Numbered from the stretch's first letter, positions 24,949-32,609 are shown. The stretch: 35,687 nt of DNA from Gammaproteobacteria bacterium (GCA_024640825.1 JAHEEG010000023.1:1-35687), one strand, 5' to 3'. The notes: generated by a model from the letters alone, not told the origin. Program-made: numbers and translations.

Positions 24949-25788
24949 TCAAACGAGCCCCTGCAGTCGTTCTTCGCCTCGCGACCGCTGTTCAAGGATT
25001 TCGGGGCGCGTATCCCCTGCCGCGATTTCAGCCGCCGCCCAAGCAAATTCCCTCAGCCAGAAAGCAGTCAGGCAAGCCCGCGTTCGAGCCTCGCTCACGT
25101 CGGTCTGCAGCAGCGCTTCGGCGAGCTCGCCCAGCAATGTGTCGTCGAATGCCAGAGACTGATGCAGAGTAATCAGGTCAAACAGAGGATCGTTTCTGCC
25201 GAACCATTCCCAGTCCAGGGTAACCCAGCGTCCGTCCGGCCCTTGGATGACGTTCCACGGGTTCAGATCGTTGTGGCAACTCACGGTTGTCGCCTGCGGC
25301 CAGACGGCCCGGTGAGCGAGCCGAAGAATCCAATCCGGCACGGCGACGCTCTGCAGATACAGCCTGGCCTGGGCGACCGGATCGAAAGTACGGCGGGTTT
25401 CCGGCAGGTCAGCGTGCAGCCGTCGGAGGTAGCGGACGACCTGGTCCGGATCCGGGGACAGATCTGCCAGAAGATGGCCCTGCACCCAGCGGCTGATCAT
25501 CCGCCCGCTGAATGGGTCGAAAGCCACTATGTCCGGCGTTGCGGGCACCTGCCGGGCCAGCAGTAACTCGCGCTCCAGATGCCTGTCGACGAATGGCCGT
25601 TCCCGATGCGGGGCGCGCAGAACGTAGATGGAGCCCCGATGGGTGAAGCGGTAATTGCGGTTGCTGTAGCCGCCGTCGAGATAGCGAAAGCTGCCAATGT
25701 CCTCCGCCGTCCAGGACGGCACAAGATCGCAGATCCAGCCCAGCAGCTGCTGGGAAAGGGCGAGCCCGTTGTCCTGATTTACCAGCAT
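24949..25788 (-). CDS. Choline/thiamine kinase-like phosphotransferase (APH fold)
   Basis: Aminoglycoside-phosphotransferase-fold small-molecule kinase, 279 residues, cytoplasmic. The N-lobe reads YLDGGYSNRNYRF, with YVLRAP carrying a possible ATP-side basic residue. The catalytic loop is CHNDLNPWNVI (Brenner H-x-D-x-x-x-x-N), followed by the metal-binding Asp in VTLDWEWFGRNDPLFDL. This pattern fits LicA-type choline kinases and thiamine kinase ThiK better than antibiotic kinases; which substrate is used cannot be told. It is convergent with the NadR-type kinase gene (33-base gap). Upstream lies the hairpin-element region. Confidence 0.82.
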   Translation of the reverse strand: MLVNQDNGLALSQQLLGWICDLVPSWTAEDIGSFRYLDGGYSNRNYRFTHRGSIYVLRAPHRERPFVDRHLERELLLARQVPATPDIVAFDPFSGRMISRWVQGHLLADLSPDPDQVVRYLRRLHADLPETRRTFDPVAQARLYLQSVAVPDWILRLAHRAVWPQATTVSCHNDLNPWNVIQGPDGRWVTLDWEWFGRNDPLFDLITLHQSLAFDDTLLGELAEALLQTDVSEARTRACLTAFWLREFAWAAAEIAAGDTRPEILEQRSRGEERLQGLV

Positions 25789-25848
25789 TGCGAGACACTA
25801 CCTGTGATGGGCTTTTCCGGCAATATGCTGGCTGGTCTATGTAGGTGA

Positions 25849-25991
25849 GTCACCGGGAGAATCGACGTTCGCTGACCTGGCGACGGCGCTCCGCGCTGCC
25901 CTCAGGCGGTGACGTTGCCCCGCTAAGGGGCGGGTCAAGTCACCTTCTTCGGCGTCGCCACATCGTCAGCGAACGTCGGTTCTCCCGCCGT
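25849..25991 (+). repeat. Hairpin element copy A (inverted repeat family, about 143 bases)
   Basis: The left arm 25854-25876 and right arm 25965-25987 are inverted repeats matching at 22 of 23 positions. Inside are nested stems: TGGCGACG (25878-25885) with CGTCGCCA (25953-25960), GGTGAC (25908-25913) with GTCACC (25939-25944), and GCCCC (25917-25921) with GGGGC (25927-25931). The whole can fold into one long hairpin. It shares GTCACCGGG, a 34/35 match from 25872 to 25906, and 18/19 of GCGTCGCCACATyGTCAGC with copy B in reverse orientation. No coding sequence fits. It may be a MITE-like or REP-like element. Confidence 0.8.
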
Positions 25992-26063
25992 CTCTCAGCT
26001 TGGCCGCCGGCTCGCTCGAACCGAACGACCGTCTGCATCAGTCGTGCTGGGAACATGTCAGAC

Positions 26064-26223
26064 GTGTCACCGGGAAAGAGGTTATGCTGACAATGTGGCG
26101 ACGCGGAAGGAGGGCAATTGACCCGGCCGAGCGCGCTTGCGCGACTCGGTGGGGCAACTTGCCAGACTGAGGGTAGCGCGGAGCGCCGTCGCCAGGTCAG
26201 CAGAACCTCTTACCCGGTGACAC
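26064..26223 (-). repeat. Hairpin element copy B (reverse orientation to copy A, about 160 bases)
   Basis: GTGTCACCGGG (26064-26074) pairs perfectly with CCCGGTGACAC (26213-26223). The stem continues with AAGAGGTT (26076-26083)/AACCTCTT (26204-26211), TGCTGAC (26085-26091)/GTCAGCA (26196-26202) and TGGCGACG (26096-26103)/CGTCGCCA (26187-26194). The centre adds GGCAA/TTGCC and a CCGAG-CGCGC hairpin (26127-26149). Read on the minus strand it aligns with copy A in the conserved blocks but differs in part of both arms, where complementarity is nevertheless kept. Together the two copies fill most of the 478-base gap between the phosphotransferase and Sir2 genes; the 72 bases between them show nothing recognisable. 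Confidence 0.8.
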
Positions 26224-26266
26224 CAGCCGATCAATTTCCCTGGAACGAATGCCGCATCCTGAACTT

Positions 26267-27034
26267 TCAATTGATCCCGACAACGTAACTCAAAGTCGGC
26301 CCGATCTCCTCGTGAACCACGACGTCGGCTATGGCATCCAACGGCGTTTCTTCACGATTGACAATAGCCAAACCTGCGCCCAGGCGCTTCGCGTATTCAG
26401 GAAAACCCGCAGCGGGATAAACGGCCAGCGATGAACCGACGACGAGGCATAGATCACTGGCTTCCACCGCCTCCTGAGCGCGCTCCATCTCCCGCTCAGG
26501 CATGGCCTGGCCGAAGGAGATGGTGGCAGATTTTATGATGCCTCCGCAGCGTGAGCAGGGGCTGATTGTCTGGTGTTCCAGAAACTGCTGCTCGAGGTCT
26601 GCCAATTCGTAGCGAGTCTGACAGGAAAGGCAGGTTGCGTAACTGGCGTTGCCGTGCAACTCGATAACCTTGTTCTCCGGAATGCCGGAATCCTGATGCA
26701 GGTTGTCCACGTTCTGGGTAATGACAGCCAGGCCCTTGCCGACTCCCATCAGTCGGGCAATCGCTTCGTGGCCTTTGTTGGGCTTTGCATTTTCCATGCT
26801 TCGCTCGCCGGTAAAGCGGCGTCGCCAAGACTCCTGGCGCATTTCTTCGCTGGAGAGGAAATCCTGGAACTGAATGGGTTGCATTTTGGTCCACAGCCCG
26901 GTGCCTGGGCTGCGGAAATCGGGGATGCCGGATTCTGTACTGATGCCTGCGCCGGTGAAGAAAACAATGCGCCTGGCCCGGTCGATGAGGGCCTGCAGGC
27001 GTTCAATGGGCTCGGAGTTGCGGGTATTGCTCAT
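26267..27034 (-). CDS. cobB: Sir2-type NAD-dependent protein deacylase
   Basis: Sirtuin that removes acyl groups from protein lysines, using NAD and releasing nicotinamide and O-acyl-ADP-ribose. Motifs: NAD-binding FFTGAGISTESGIPDFRS, TQNVDNLHQDSG, catalytic His in IELHGNASYATC, the zinc-binding pairs CLSC and CSRC, and LVVGSSLAVYPAAGF. 255 residues, normal for bacterial class sirtuins; the Tyr/Arg pair that marks CobB desuccinylases was not obvious, so the acyl preference is open. The start is ATG 27032-27034. It lies near the PnuC/NadR-type salvage genes, which would supply its cosubstrate, though it is not in one operon with them. Confidence 0.92.
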   Translation of the reverse strand: MSNTRNSEPIERLQALIDRARRIVFFTGAGISTESGIPDFRSPGTGLWTKMQPIQFQDFLSSEEMRQESWRRRFTGERSMENAKPNKGHEAIARLMGVGKGLAVITQNVDNLHQDSGIPENKVIELHGNASYATCLSCQTRYELADLEQQFLEHQTISPCSRCGGIIKSATISFGQAMPEREMERAQEAVEASDLCLVVGSSLAVYPAAGFPEYAKRLGAGLAIVNREETPLDAIADVVVHEEIGPTLSYVVGIN

Positions 27035-27088
27035 ATCTGAATCAGGTACATGTGCGCCTTACGTCGGAAGCCCCATCCCCGGGGTTCA

Positions 27089-27100
27089 CATGGGCCCATG
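27089..27100. promoter_or_regulatory. Perfect palindrome CATGGGCCCATG in a divergent intergenic region
   Basis: A 12-base self-complementary site midway between the divergent sirtuin and HCCA isomerase genes, with CCCCGGGG just upstream at 27077-27084. The position suits an operator for either gene. No regulator can be named. Confidence 0.25.
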
Positions 27101-27168
27101 GAACGTGCTTCGCCGCGCACTGTCAACTATGCTCAGCGCTCTGATGAAGGCGCAGGATCCAGCGAGAC

Positions 27169-27792
27169 ATGCACAGCTTAGAGTTCTATTTCGATTGCTC
27201 CAGCCCGTGGACTTACCTCGCCTTTGAGAGCATCCAACCCATCGCGGCCAGAGATGATGTTGAAATGATCTGGAAACCTATTCTTGTGGGCGGCATCTTC
27301 AACACCGTCAATCCCAGCGTCTACGAGAACCGCGCGAAGCCCGTGCCGGTGAAAGCCCGCTACTACCAGAAGGATCTGCAGGACTGGGCCGCCTATGTAG
27401 GGGTCCGGATCGGCCAGCCGCCGGTGTTTCCAGTGAACAGCGTCAAGGTGATGCGTGGTGCGTTCGTTGCCATCGAGGAGGGCGTGCTCGTGCCCTATGC
27501 CCGGGCGGCGTTCCAGCGCTACTGGGGGGAGCTGTCTGATATTTCCCAGGAAGATGAAGTGCGGGCCATAGCCGTGGCAGCCGGTCTCGACGTGGAGAAA
27601 TTCATGACGAAGATCACCGATCCGCTCTACAAGAACCGGTTGCGCGAGACCACGGACGAATTGATGAAGCGAGGCGGATTCGGCTCGCCGACGATGTTTC
27701 TGGATGGCGACGACATGTATTTCGGCAATGATCGGATTCCGCTCATTGAGGCGAATCTCGGACGGCCGGGACGGCCGGGGCTTCCAGGATAG
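27169..27792 (+). CDS. DsbA-fold / kappa-GST, 2-hydroxychromene-2-carboxylate isomerase family
   Basis: Thioredoxin-fold, glutathione-dependent enzyme family that includes HCCA isomerase of naphthalene degradation and mitochondrial kappa-GST. The N-terminus LEFYFDCSSPWTYLAFE contains the Ser that activates glutathione in place of the Dsb cysteine pair. The cis-Pro region is GFGSPTMFLDGDDMYFGNDR. Length of 207 residues is usual. The C-terminus ends in a repetitive Gly-Arg-Pro tail (GRPGRPGLPG). No naphthalene genes are nearby, so a general detoxification or lipid-related role is more likely. It is convergent with the YfcG-type GST; TTCGG/CCGAA at 27793-27807 forms a small hairpin just after its stop. 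Confidence 0.88.
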   Translation: MHSLEFYFDCSSPWTYLAFESIQPIAARDDVEMIWKPILVGGIFNTVNPSVYENRAKPVPVKARYYQKDLQDWAAYVGVRIGQPPVFPVNSVKVMRGAFVAIEEGVLVPYARAAFQRYWGELSDISQEDEVRAIAVAAGLDVEKFMTKITDPLYKNRLRETTDELMKRGGFGSPTMFLDGDDMYFGNDRIPLIEANLGRPGRPGLPG

Positions 27793-27821
27793 TTCGGACA
27801 GCCCGAATCGTGACACCCGGC

Positions 27822-28523
27822 CTATGGGTTTTTCAGTACCGACGCCCCGGTCTGGCCGAACATCATCTTGCGTTGCTCTTCACTCATCTCGCCCGGCGGC
27901 CGGCGCAGCGCCTTACCCACGTCCATCGCTTTACGTACGGCCGGCCGGTTCTTGATGGCATCGAACCAGCGCCGCACGTCCGGATAAGCGTCCATGTCCT
28001 GTTCAAATCGCTTGTAAGGGACGATCCAGGGCCATGCGGCCATATCGGCAATGGAGTACTCGCCAGCCAGGTATGCGTTGTTGGACAGAGAGCGCTGCAT
28101 CACGGCAAACAGGCGGTCATACTCGTTTTTGTAGCGGGTGTGGGAATACTCGTGATCCTCCTTGCCGCCCGGCGCGTAGTTGACGAAATGAGAAACCTGA
28201 CCTGCCATCGGTCCGAGCCCGCCTACCTGCCAGTACAGCCACTGCCTGACCCGGTACTTTCCATCGAGATCGGCCGGCATGAATCGGCCCGTTGTTTCTG
28301 CCAGATACTCCAGGATGGCACCTGATTCGAACACCGAGATGTCGGTCTCGTGATCCACCAGCGCAGGCATCCGGTTGTTCGGGCTGATCTTCAGAAAGTC
28401 TGGCTTGAACTGGTCGCCAGCGCCCAGGTTAACGGGTATCAGGTTGTAGGGTAGCTCACACTCTTCGAGCATGATGGTGATCTTCCAGCCATTGGGCGTC
28501 GGTGCGAAGTACAGGTCGAGCAT
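27822..28523 (-). CDS. yfcG: Glutathione transferase-like disulfide reductase, YfcG type
   Basis: Closely resembles E. coli YfcG, a Nu-class GST with glutathione-dependent disulfide-bond reductase activity. The N-terminus YFAPTPNGWKITIMLEE has the TPNG motif that contacts bound glutathione. Further family blocks are FLKISPNNRMPALVD, FESGAILEYLAE, QWLYWQVGGLGPM, and YSIADMAAWPW in the helical domain. Length 233 residues. The ATG at 28521-28523 has GAGGA seven bases upstream. It follows the CPT-like kinase gene by 38 bases on the same strand, so they may be co-transcribed. Confidence 0.9.
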   Translation of the reverse strand: MLDLYFAPTPNGWKITIMLEECELPYNLIPVNLGAGDQFKPDFLKISPNNRMPALVDHETDISVFESGAILEYLAETTGRFMPADLDGKYRVRQWLYWQVGGLGPMAGQVSHFVNYAPGGKEDHEYSHTRYKNEYDRLFAVMQRSLSNNAYLAGEYSIADMAAWPWIVPYKRFEQDMDAYPDVRRWFDAIKNRPAVRKAMDVGKALRRPPGEMSEEQRKMMFGQTGASVLKNP

Positions 28524-28561
28524 CGGCGTATCCTCGGAGAATGATCGATGATCAGAGGCAC

Positions 28562-29200
28562 CTAACGGGCCTCTTGAGCACTAGCGCGACGCCGTAGCTG
28601 CTGGAGCACCTCTGGTGGCTGCGCGAGTCTGGCAATAATTCGCTCCGCGCATTCTCTGGGCGTCGTGTTGCTCGTGTCCACCTCCAGATCGTAGCTGGCG
28701 CCATGGGCATGTACCTCATGGAAGTGCGAGGTGGCCGTGCCAGGAAAGCGCCCAGGCCTACGCCGCTCCCGGTCGTTTACAACGTCCAGGCTGCAGCGCA
28801 CGCCGATCAACCAGGCATCCAGGTCGTACAACGCTTCGGCATAGTCCACGAGGTACTCGGGCTTGAAAATAAGGTCATCGATAATGATGTTGTTGCCCTC
28901 ACGAGCGAACGCGGCGATGGCCCGTCGCATGCCTCTGAGAACCTTTTCGCCGTGCTCGCCGAAGCGGATGCGGGTGATCAGTTCGCCATTTTCCCGGGTT
29001 GGCACGACGTTCAGCCCCAGATCTCCCGGGGTTCCTGCTGGGGAGTTGAGGCCCCGGTAGCGGCCCGGCATGCCGTCGCGAAACTGATCCAGCGCTATGT
29101 GCTGGTAGGGCTCATCCAACAGCTGCTGCAGCATGACGGCCAGAGTCGTCTTCCCGGCGCTGGAGGAACCATTCAGGAATATGATTTTACCTGTCCCCAT
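28562..29200 (-). CDS. Chloramphenicol phosphotransferase-like P-loop kinase
   Basis: Small P-loop kinase of 212 residues in the CPT family, whose founding member phosphorylates chloramphenicol in its Streptomyces producer. The P-loop IFLNGSSSAGKTTL, the catalytic Asp38 in HIALDQFRDGMP, GNNIIIDDLIF, LIGVRCSLDVVNDRE, and the late YDLEVDTSNTTPRECA are all as in CPT. In a gammaproteobacterium the natural substrate is probably not chloramphenicol. The frame is open 72 codons further upstream, but ATG 29198-29200 starts right at the P-loop strand and leaves a 43-base divergent gap to the phosphopantetheinyl transferase. Confidence 0.85.
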   Translation of the reverse strand: MGTGKIIFLNGSSSAGKTTLAVMLQQLLDEPYQHIALDQFRDGMPGRYRGLNSPAGTPGDLGLNVVPTRENGELITRIRFGEHGEKVLRGMRRAIAAFAREGNNIIIDDLIFKPEYLVDYAEALYDLDAWLIGVRCSLDVVNDRERRRPGRFPGTATSHFHEVHAHGASYDLEVDTSNTTPRECAERIIARLAQPPEVLQQLRRRASAQEAR

Positions 29201-29243
29201 CCTGGCGATGGTATCCGGAAGCGTCGTGGACCACAATTGGGCA

Positions 29244-29915
29244 ATGAGCTGGACTGAATTGCCTCCACTAGATTCGAATATCAGGACACAACTACCTGAT
29301 ATTGAAGGTCTTGAGATGGTTGCTGCCTGGGTTGGCGACCATCGCGACGAGCTCTTTCCGACGGAGCGGCCGGCAGTCGCGCGGGCTGTGGAAAAGCGGA
29401 TTCGGGAGTTCGCCACGGGCCGCCATCTGGCCAGGCGGGCATTTGATATGCTGGGCCTGCCACGAGCCGCAATTCCCTCGGGTCAGGCGCGGGAGCCGCT
29501 CTGGCCCAAGGGCTGCATTGGCAGCATCACCCACAGCGAGGCGCTGGCGATAGCGGCGGTAGCCGCCTCTGGTACCCTGCGCGGCATAGGCATCGATCTC
29601 GAGGTGGTCGAGCGCGTGACGCCGGCGCTTTATACGCGGCTGATGACGCCGCGGGAGTGCGGCCTGCTGCAGGATGCCGATTCCAGAATGCCAGGCCTTC
29701 TTTTCAGTGCTAAAGAAGCCGGCTACAAGGCCGTGAATCCGTTGGTGGGAACGTTCATAGGGTTTCAGGAAGCGGAAGTGTACGTCGACTGGCCAGGCAG
29801 TCGTTTCACGCTGCGCTATACCGGTGAACACGAACCTAACCAGATAATGCAGCAGGGCGAGGGTTTCTTCTGCTTTTTCGAGCGTTACGTCTTCACGCTG
29901 TTTATCATCCGCTGA
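29244..29915 (+). CDS. 4'-phosphopantetheinyl transferase, EntD type
   Basis: Transfers phosphopantetheine from CoA to a carrier-protein serine. Motifs: GSITHSEALAIAAVA, the metal-binding GIGIDLEVVE (Asp118, Glu120) and LLFSAKEAGYKAV (Lys157, Glu158, Lys162). The layout matches EntD/PptA of siderophore and polyketide systems. No NRPS, polyketide or siderophore gene is in the window, so the target carrier protein is elsewhere. ATG 29244 gives a 223-residue protein, normal for the group; a longer open frame begins at 29133 but would overlap the divergent kinase gene. Confidence 0.9.
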   Translation: MSWTELPPLDSNIRTQLPDIEGLEMVAAWVGDHRDELFPTERPAVARAVEKRIREFATGRHLARRAFDMLGLPRAAIPSGQAREPLWPKGCIGSITHSEALAIAAVAASGTLRGIGIDLEVVERVTPALYTRLMTPRECGLLQDADSRMPGLLFSAKEAGYKAVNPLVGTFIGFQEAEVYVDWPGSRFTLRYTGEHEPNQIMQQGEGFFCFFERYVFTLFIIR

Positions 29916-29937
29916 GGCAGATCAGCACGGCTTTTTA

Positions 29938-31185
29938 ATGCAGGCGGTTCTCGGCATCGGCTTTTTCATGGCACTGGCGTGGATTCTCAGCGAGTCCCGG
30001 ACTGAAGTGCGCTGGCGGGGTGTTGGTATTGGGCTCGCCATTCAGCTGCTGCTGGCCCTGCTGCTGTTGCGCGTTCCCGTTATCTCCCAGAGTCTGCTTC
30101 TGTTGAACGAGGTGGTCTATGCGGTGGAAGCAGCCACTTCCGCCGGGGCTGGATTCGTTTTTGGCTACCTGGGCGGCGGCGATGCGCCGTTCGAAGTGGA
30201 TCGCCAGGGAGCGTTGTATATATTTGCGTTCCGGGTCCTACCGCAGATCCTCTTGTTCAGCGTGCTCGTGGCCATTCTCTGGTACTGGCGCGTGCTGCCG
30301 CTGCTCGTCAGAGGCCTTGGCAGCGTGCTGAGGCGAGCCATGGGGGTGGGCGGGGCGGTAGGTATTGCCGCTGCCGCCAGCGTGTTTCTTGGCATGGTAG
30401 AGGCTCCCCTGGTCATACGCGGCTACTTGCAGCGTTTGTCGCGCTCGGAACTATTCACCGTCATGACCTGTGGCATGTCTACGGTGGCGGGGTCCATCAT
30501 GGTGCTGTACGCCAATGTCCTCATGGACGTTATCCCAGGTGCTTTGGGACACATCCTGGCGGCGTCTCTCATCAACGCCGTGGGCGCTGTTTTCATCTCG
30601 CGACTGATGATTCCCGCGAGCGCAGTCGGCGCCGCCGCCGCCAGCGAAGAGGCGGCCGATGGTCTCCGGTATTCCAGCTTCATGGACGCCGTTACCAGAG
30701 GTACCTATGACGGCCTGCGGCTGGCGGTCAACGTAGGGGCAATGCTGGTGGTGCTGGTGAGCCTGGTAGCTCTGGTCAACCACCTCATCAGCGCGCTGTT
30801 TGTCAGCGGGGACCCTCTGACGCTGGAACGCGTGATGGGCTGGGCGTTCTCACCGGTGGCCTGGCTGATGGGTATTCCGTGGCTGGAAGCTCAGGCTGCA
30901 GGCGCGCTTCTCGGAACCAAGCTCATTCTCAACGAGCTGGTAGCTTATCTGCTGATGGCCGGCCTGCCCGAAGGCACGCTCAGCAGCGCCAGCGTACTGG
31001 TAATGACCTACGCGCTGTGCGGGTTTGCCAACTTCGGCAGCCTGGGCATCCTTCTTGGCGGCCTCGCAACTCTGGTGCCGGAACGTCGAGAAGAAATTTT
31101 GAAAATAGGCCCTAAGACGTTGATATCTGGAACAATTGTGACCTGCAATACCGGCGCGGTGGTGGCGCTGGTCAGCCTGATTTAA
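29938..31185 (+). CDS. Concentrative nucleoside transporter, NupC/CNT family
   Basis: Inner-membrane H+ or Na+/nucleoside symporter, 415 residues with about ten hydrophobic segments. CNT signature blocks are visible: FLGMVEAPLVIRGYL, TVMTCGMSTVAGSIM, GTKLILNELVAYLLM, and YALCGFANFGSLGI. Both substrate-binding re-entrant motifs are thus intact. The start ATG 29938 has no near Shine-Dalgarno. The last 14 bases overlap the convergent threonine aldolase gene. Substrate preference (purine or pyrimidine nucleosides) cannot be decided; uptake of nicotinamide riboside has been shown for some CNTs, but nothing here points to it. Confidence 0.92.
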   Translation: MQAVLGIGFFMALAWILSESRTEVRWRGVGIGLAIQLLLALLLLRVPVISQSLLLLNEVVYAVEAATSAGAGFVFGYLGGGDAPFEVDRQGALYIFAFRVLPQILLFSVLVAILWYWRVLPLLVRGLGSVLRRAMGVGGAVGIAAAASVFLGMVEAPLVIRGYLQRLSRSELFTVMTCGMSTVAGSIMVLYANVLMDVIPGALGHILAASLINAVGAVFISRLMIPASAVGAAAASEEAADGLRYSSFMDAVTRGTYDGLRLAVNVGAMLVVLVSLVALVNHLISALFVSGDPLTLERVMGWAFSPVAWLMGIPWLEAQAAGALLGTKLILNELVAYLLMAGLPEGTLSSASVLVMTYALCGFANFGSLGILLGGLATLVPERREEILKIGPKTLISGTIVTCNTGAVVALVSLI

Positions 31186-32164
31186 GCGCATCACCAACCG
31201 CCTCAATGTCTTCGGCGGTGACGTCCAGGTGTACCACCCAGCGAGGCCCGCGAATCAGGATCCCTCGAGATTTAAGCCGCCCGGCGAGCGCCGCTATTTC
31301 CGAGTCCGGGAGATCTACAAAAACCATGTTCGTGTGAGAGCCCGCCGCGCCCGGGTAACGCTGATTCACCAGTTCTTCCAGTTGTGACGCGTTCCGGTGA
31401 TCTTCGGCGAGGCGTTCCACATGATGCTGCAACGCGTATATACCGGCTGCGGCCAGTATTCCCGCCTGGCGCATACCGCCCCCCACCATCTTGCGCCAGC
31501 GCCGAGCCTCGTCGATGAAATCCCTGGGCCCCGCCAGCACTGAGCCGACAGGCGCGCCGAGACCTTTGGAGAGGCAGATGGAGATGGAGTCGCAATGTCG
31601 GGCCATTTCGGCGACGGTGCAGCCCTGCGCCTCGGCGGCGTTGAAAAGCCGCGCGCCGTCCAGGTGCAGGGCCAGTCCCAGTCGATCGCAGAGAGTGCGG
31701 GCTGCCGCAAAGTAGGCGGGGCCGAATGCCTTGCCTGCCTGGGTATTCTCCAGGCACAGCAGTCGGCTTCTGGCGAAATGAGGGTCCCGGGGTTTCACCA
31801 GTCGTGCCACCTGTTCCAGGTCAAGAGAGCCGTCGGCCTGGAAAGGCAGGGTTTGGGGCTGGATGCCGCCGAGGGCTGCGGCACCGCCGCCTTCGTATTG
31901 ATAAGTATGAGCCGTGGCGCCGGCGATATACTCGTCGCCACGCCCACAGTGAGTCAACAGGGCGACCAGGTTGGACTGTGTCCCGCTGGCTACGAACAGT
32001 CCCGCTTCCTGGCCGAGCCGTTCGGCCACCATGGCCTGCAGGATGTTCACGCTGGGGTCTTCCCCATAAACGTCATCGCCGACCTCGGCCTGACGCATGG
32101 CCTCTCGCATGCCGGCTGTGGGGCGGGTGACGGTGTCGCTGCGCAGGTCGATCTGGCGGTTCAT
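31172..32164 (-). CDS. ltaE: Low-specificity L-threonine aldolase
   Basis: PLP enzyme that cleaves L-threonine and L-allo-threonine to glycine and acetaldehyde. Family marks: IDLRSDTVTRPT at the N-terminus, His86 in TAHTYQYEGGG that stacks on PLP, HLDGARLFNA (Asp169, Arg172), and the Schiff-base Lys200 in SISICLSKGLGAP. Length 330 residues is typical. I chose ATG 32162-32164 (MNRQIDLRSD) over an in-frame TTG five codons upstream because the family starts here. It lies 34 bases after exbD on the same strand and overlaps the convergent nucleoside transporter end by 14 bases. Confidence 0.95.
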   Translation of the reverse strand: MNRQIDLRSDTVTRPTAGMREAMRQAEVGDDVYGEDPSVNILQAMVAERLGQEAGLFVASGTQSNLVALLTHCGRGDEYIAGATAHTYQYEGGGAAALGGIQPQTLPFQADGSLDLEQVARLVKPRDPHFARSRLLCLENTQAGKAFGPAYFAAARTLCDRLGLALHLDGARLFNAAEAQGCTVAEMARHCDSISICLSKGLGAPVGSVLAGPRDFIDEARRWRKMVGGGMRQAGILAAAGIYALQHHVERLAEDHRNASQLEELVNQRYPGAAGSHTNMVFVDLPDSEIAALAGRLKSRGILIRGPRWVVHLDVTAEDIEAVGDALKSG

Positions 32165-32198
32165 GAGCGCGCCCGCCAAGCCGCGCGCTGAACGGAAA

Positions 32199-32609
32199 CT
32201 AATTCGTTGCCAGCGAGACGTTGTAGACGCCGGCCAGGCGCGCGGAATCCATGATGTGGATCATGGCCTCCGTGGTAGATTCCGGATGAGGCTGAATGAT
32301 CACCGGGGCTTCAGGGTTTTCGGCGTGCAGGCGTTCGATGTTCGCCCTGACCGCGCGCCAGTCGACGTCGCGCTGGGCAATGATGATGCGATCACGGTTC
32401 GTAATTCTTACGACGATGCTCTTCTTGTCGGGGTCGACCGTCTTTGGCTTGTCGTCGTCTGGCTGATTCACGTCCAGACCGACTTCCTTGATAAAGGTTG
32501 CCGTGACGATGAAGAAGATCAACATGATGAAGACGACGTCCAGCATGGGCGTCAGATTGATCTGTTCGTCTTCCTCGTGATCGCTGCTGCTACCGAATGG
32601 TCTGCGCAC
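32199..32609 (-). CDS. exbD: ExbD/TolR family biopolymer transport protein
   Basis: Small inner-membrane protein of a proton-driven ExbB-ExbD or TolQ-TolR type motor. It has one N-terminal helix, INLTPMLDVVFIMLIFFIVT, with the conserved ion-path Asp (MLDVV), and a periplasmic domain ending TEAMIHIMDSARLAGVYNVSLA. At 136 residues it is full length. The start is GTG 32607-32609 behind GAGGGG/TAGGA. No exbB/tolQ, tonB or receptor gene is adjacent, which is unusual because exbD normally follows exbB. The 64-base gap upstream contains GTGAGACGTGTCAC (minus strand), a short inverted repeat. Confidence 0.92.
   Translation of the reverse strand: MRRPFGSSSDHEEDEQINLTPMLDVVFIMLIFFIVTATFIKEVGLDVNQPDDDKPKTVDPDKKSIVVRITNRDRIIIAQRDVDWRAVRANIERLHAENPEAPVIIQPHPESTTEAMIHIMDSARLAGVYNVSLATN

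Noticed and set aside
24949-25788. Aminoglycoside resistance kinase
   Set aside because: The HNDLNPWN and LDWEW motifs fit choline/thiamine kinase-like proteins better.
25849-26223. Integron attC sites or a retron ncRNA as explanation of the hairpin elements
   Set aside because: The core GTTRRRY/RYYYAAC boxes of attC are not properly present, and there is no integrase, gene cassette or reverse transcriptase in the window.
25849-26223. CRISPR array
   Set aside because: Only two long copies in opposite orientation; no short direct repeats with regular spacers and no cas genes apart from a Cas4-like fold inside a helicase.
28562-29200. Call as a chloramphenicol resistance gene
   Set aside because: Family membership alone does not show the activity, and the gene context shows no resistance or mobile element.
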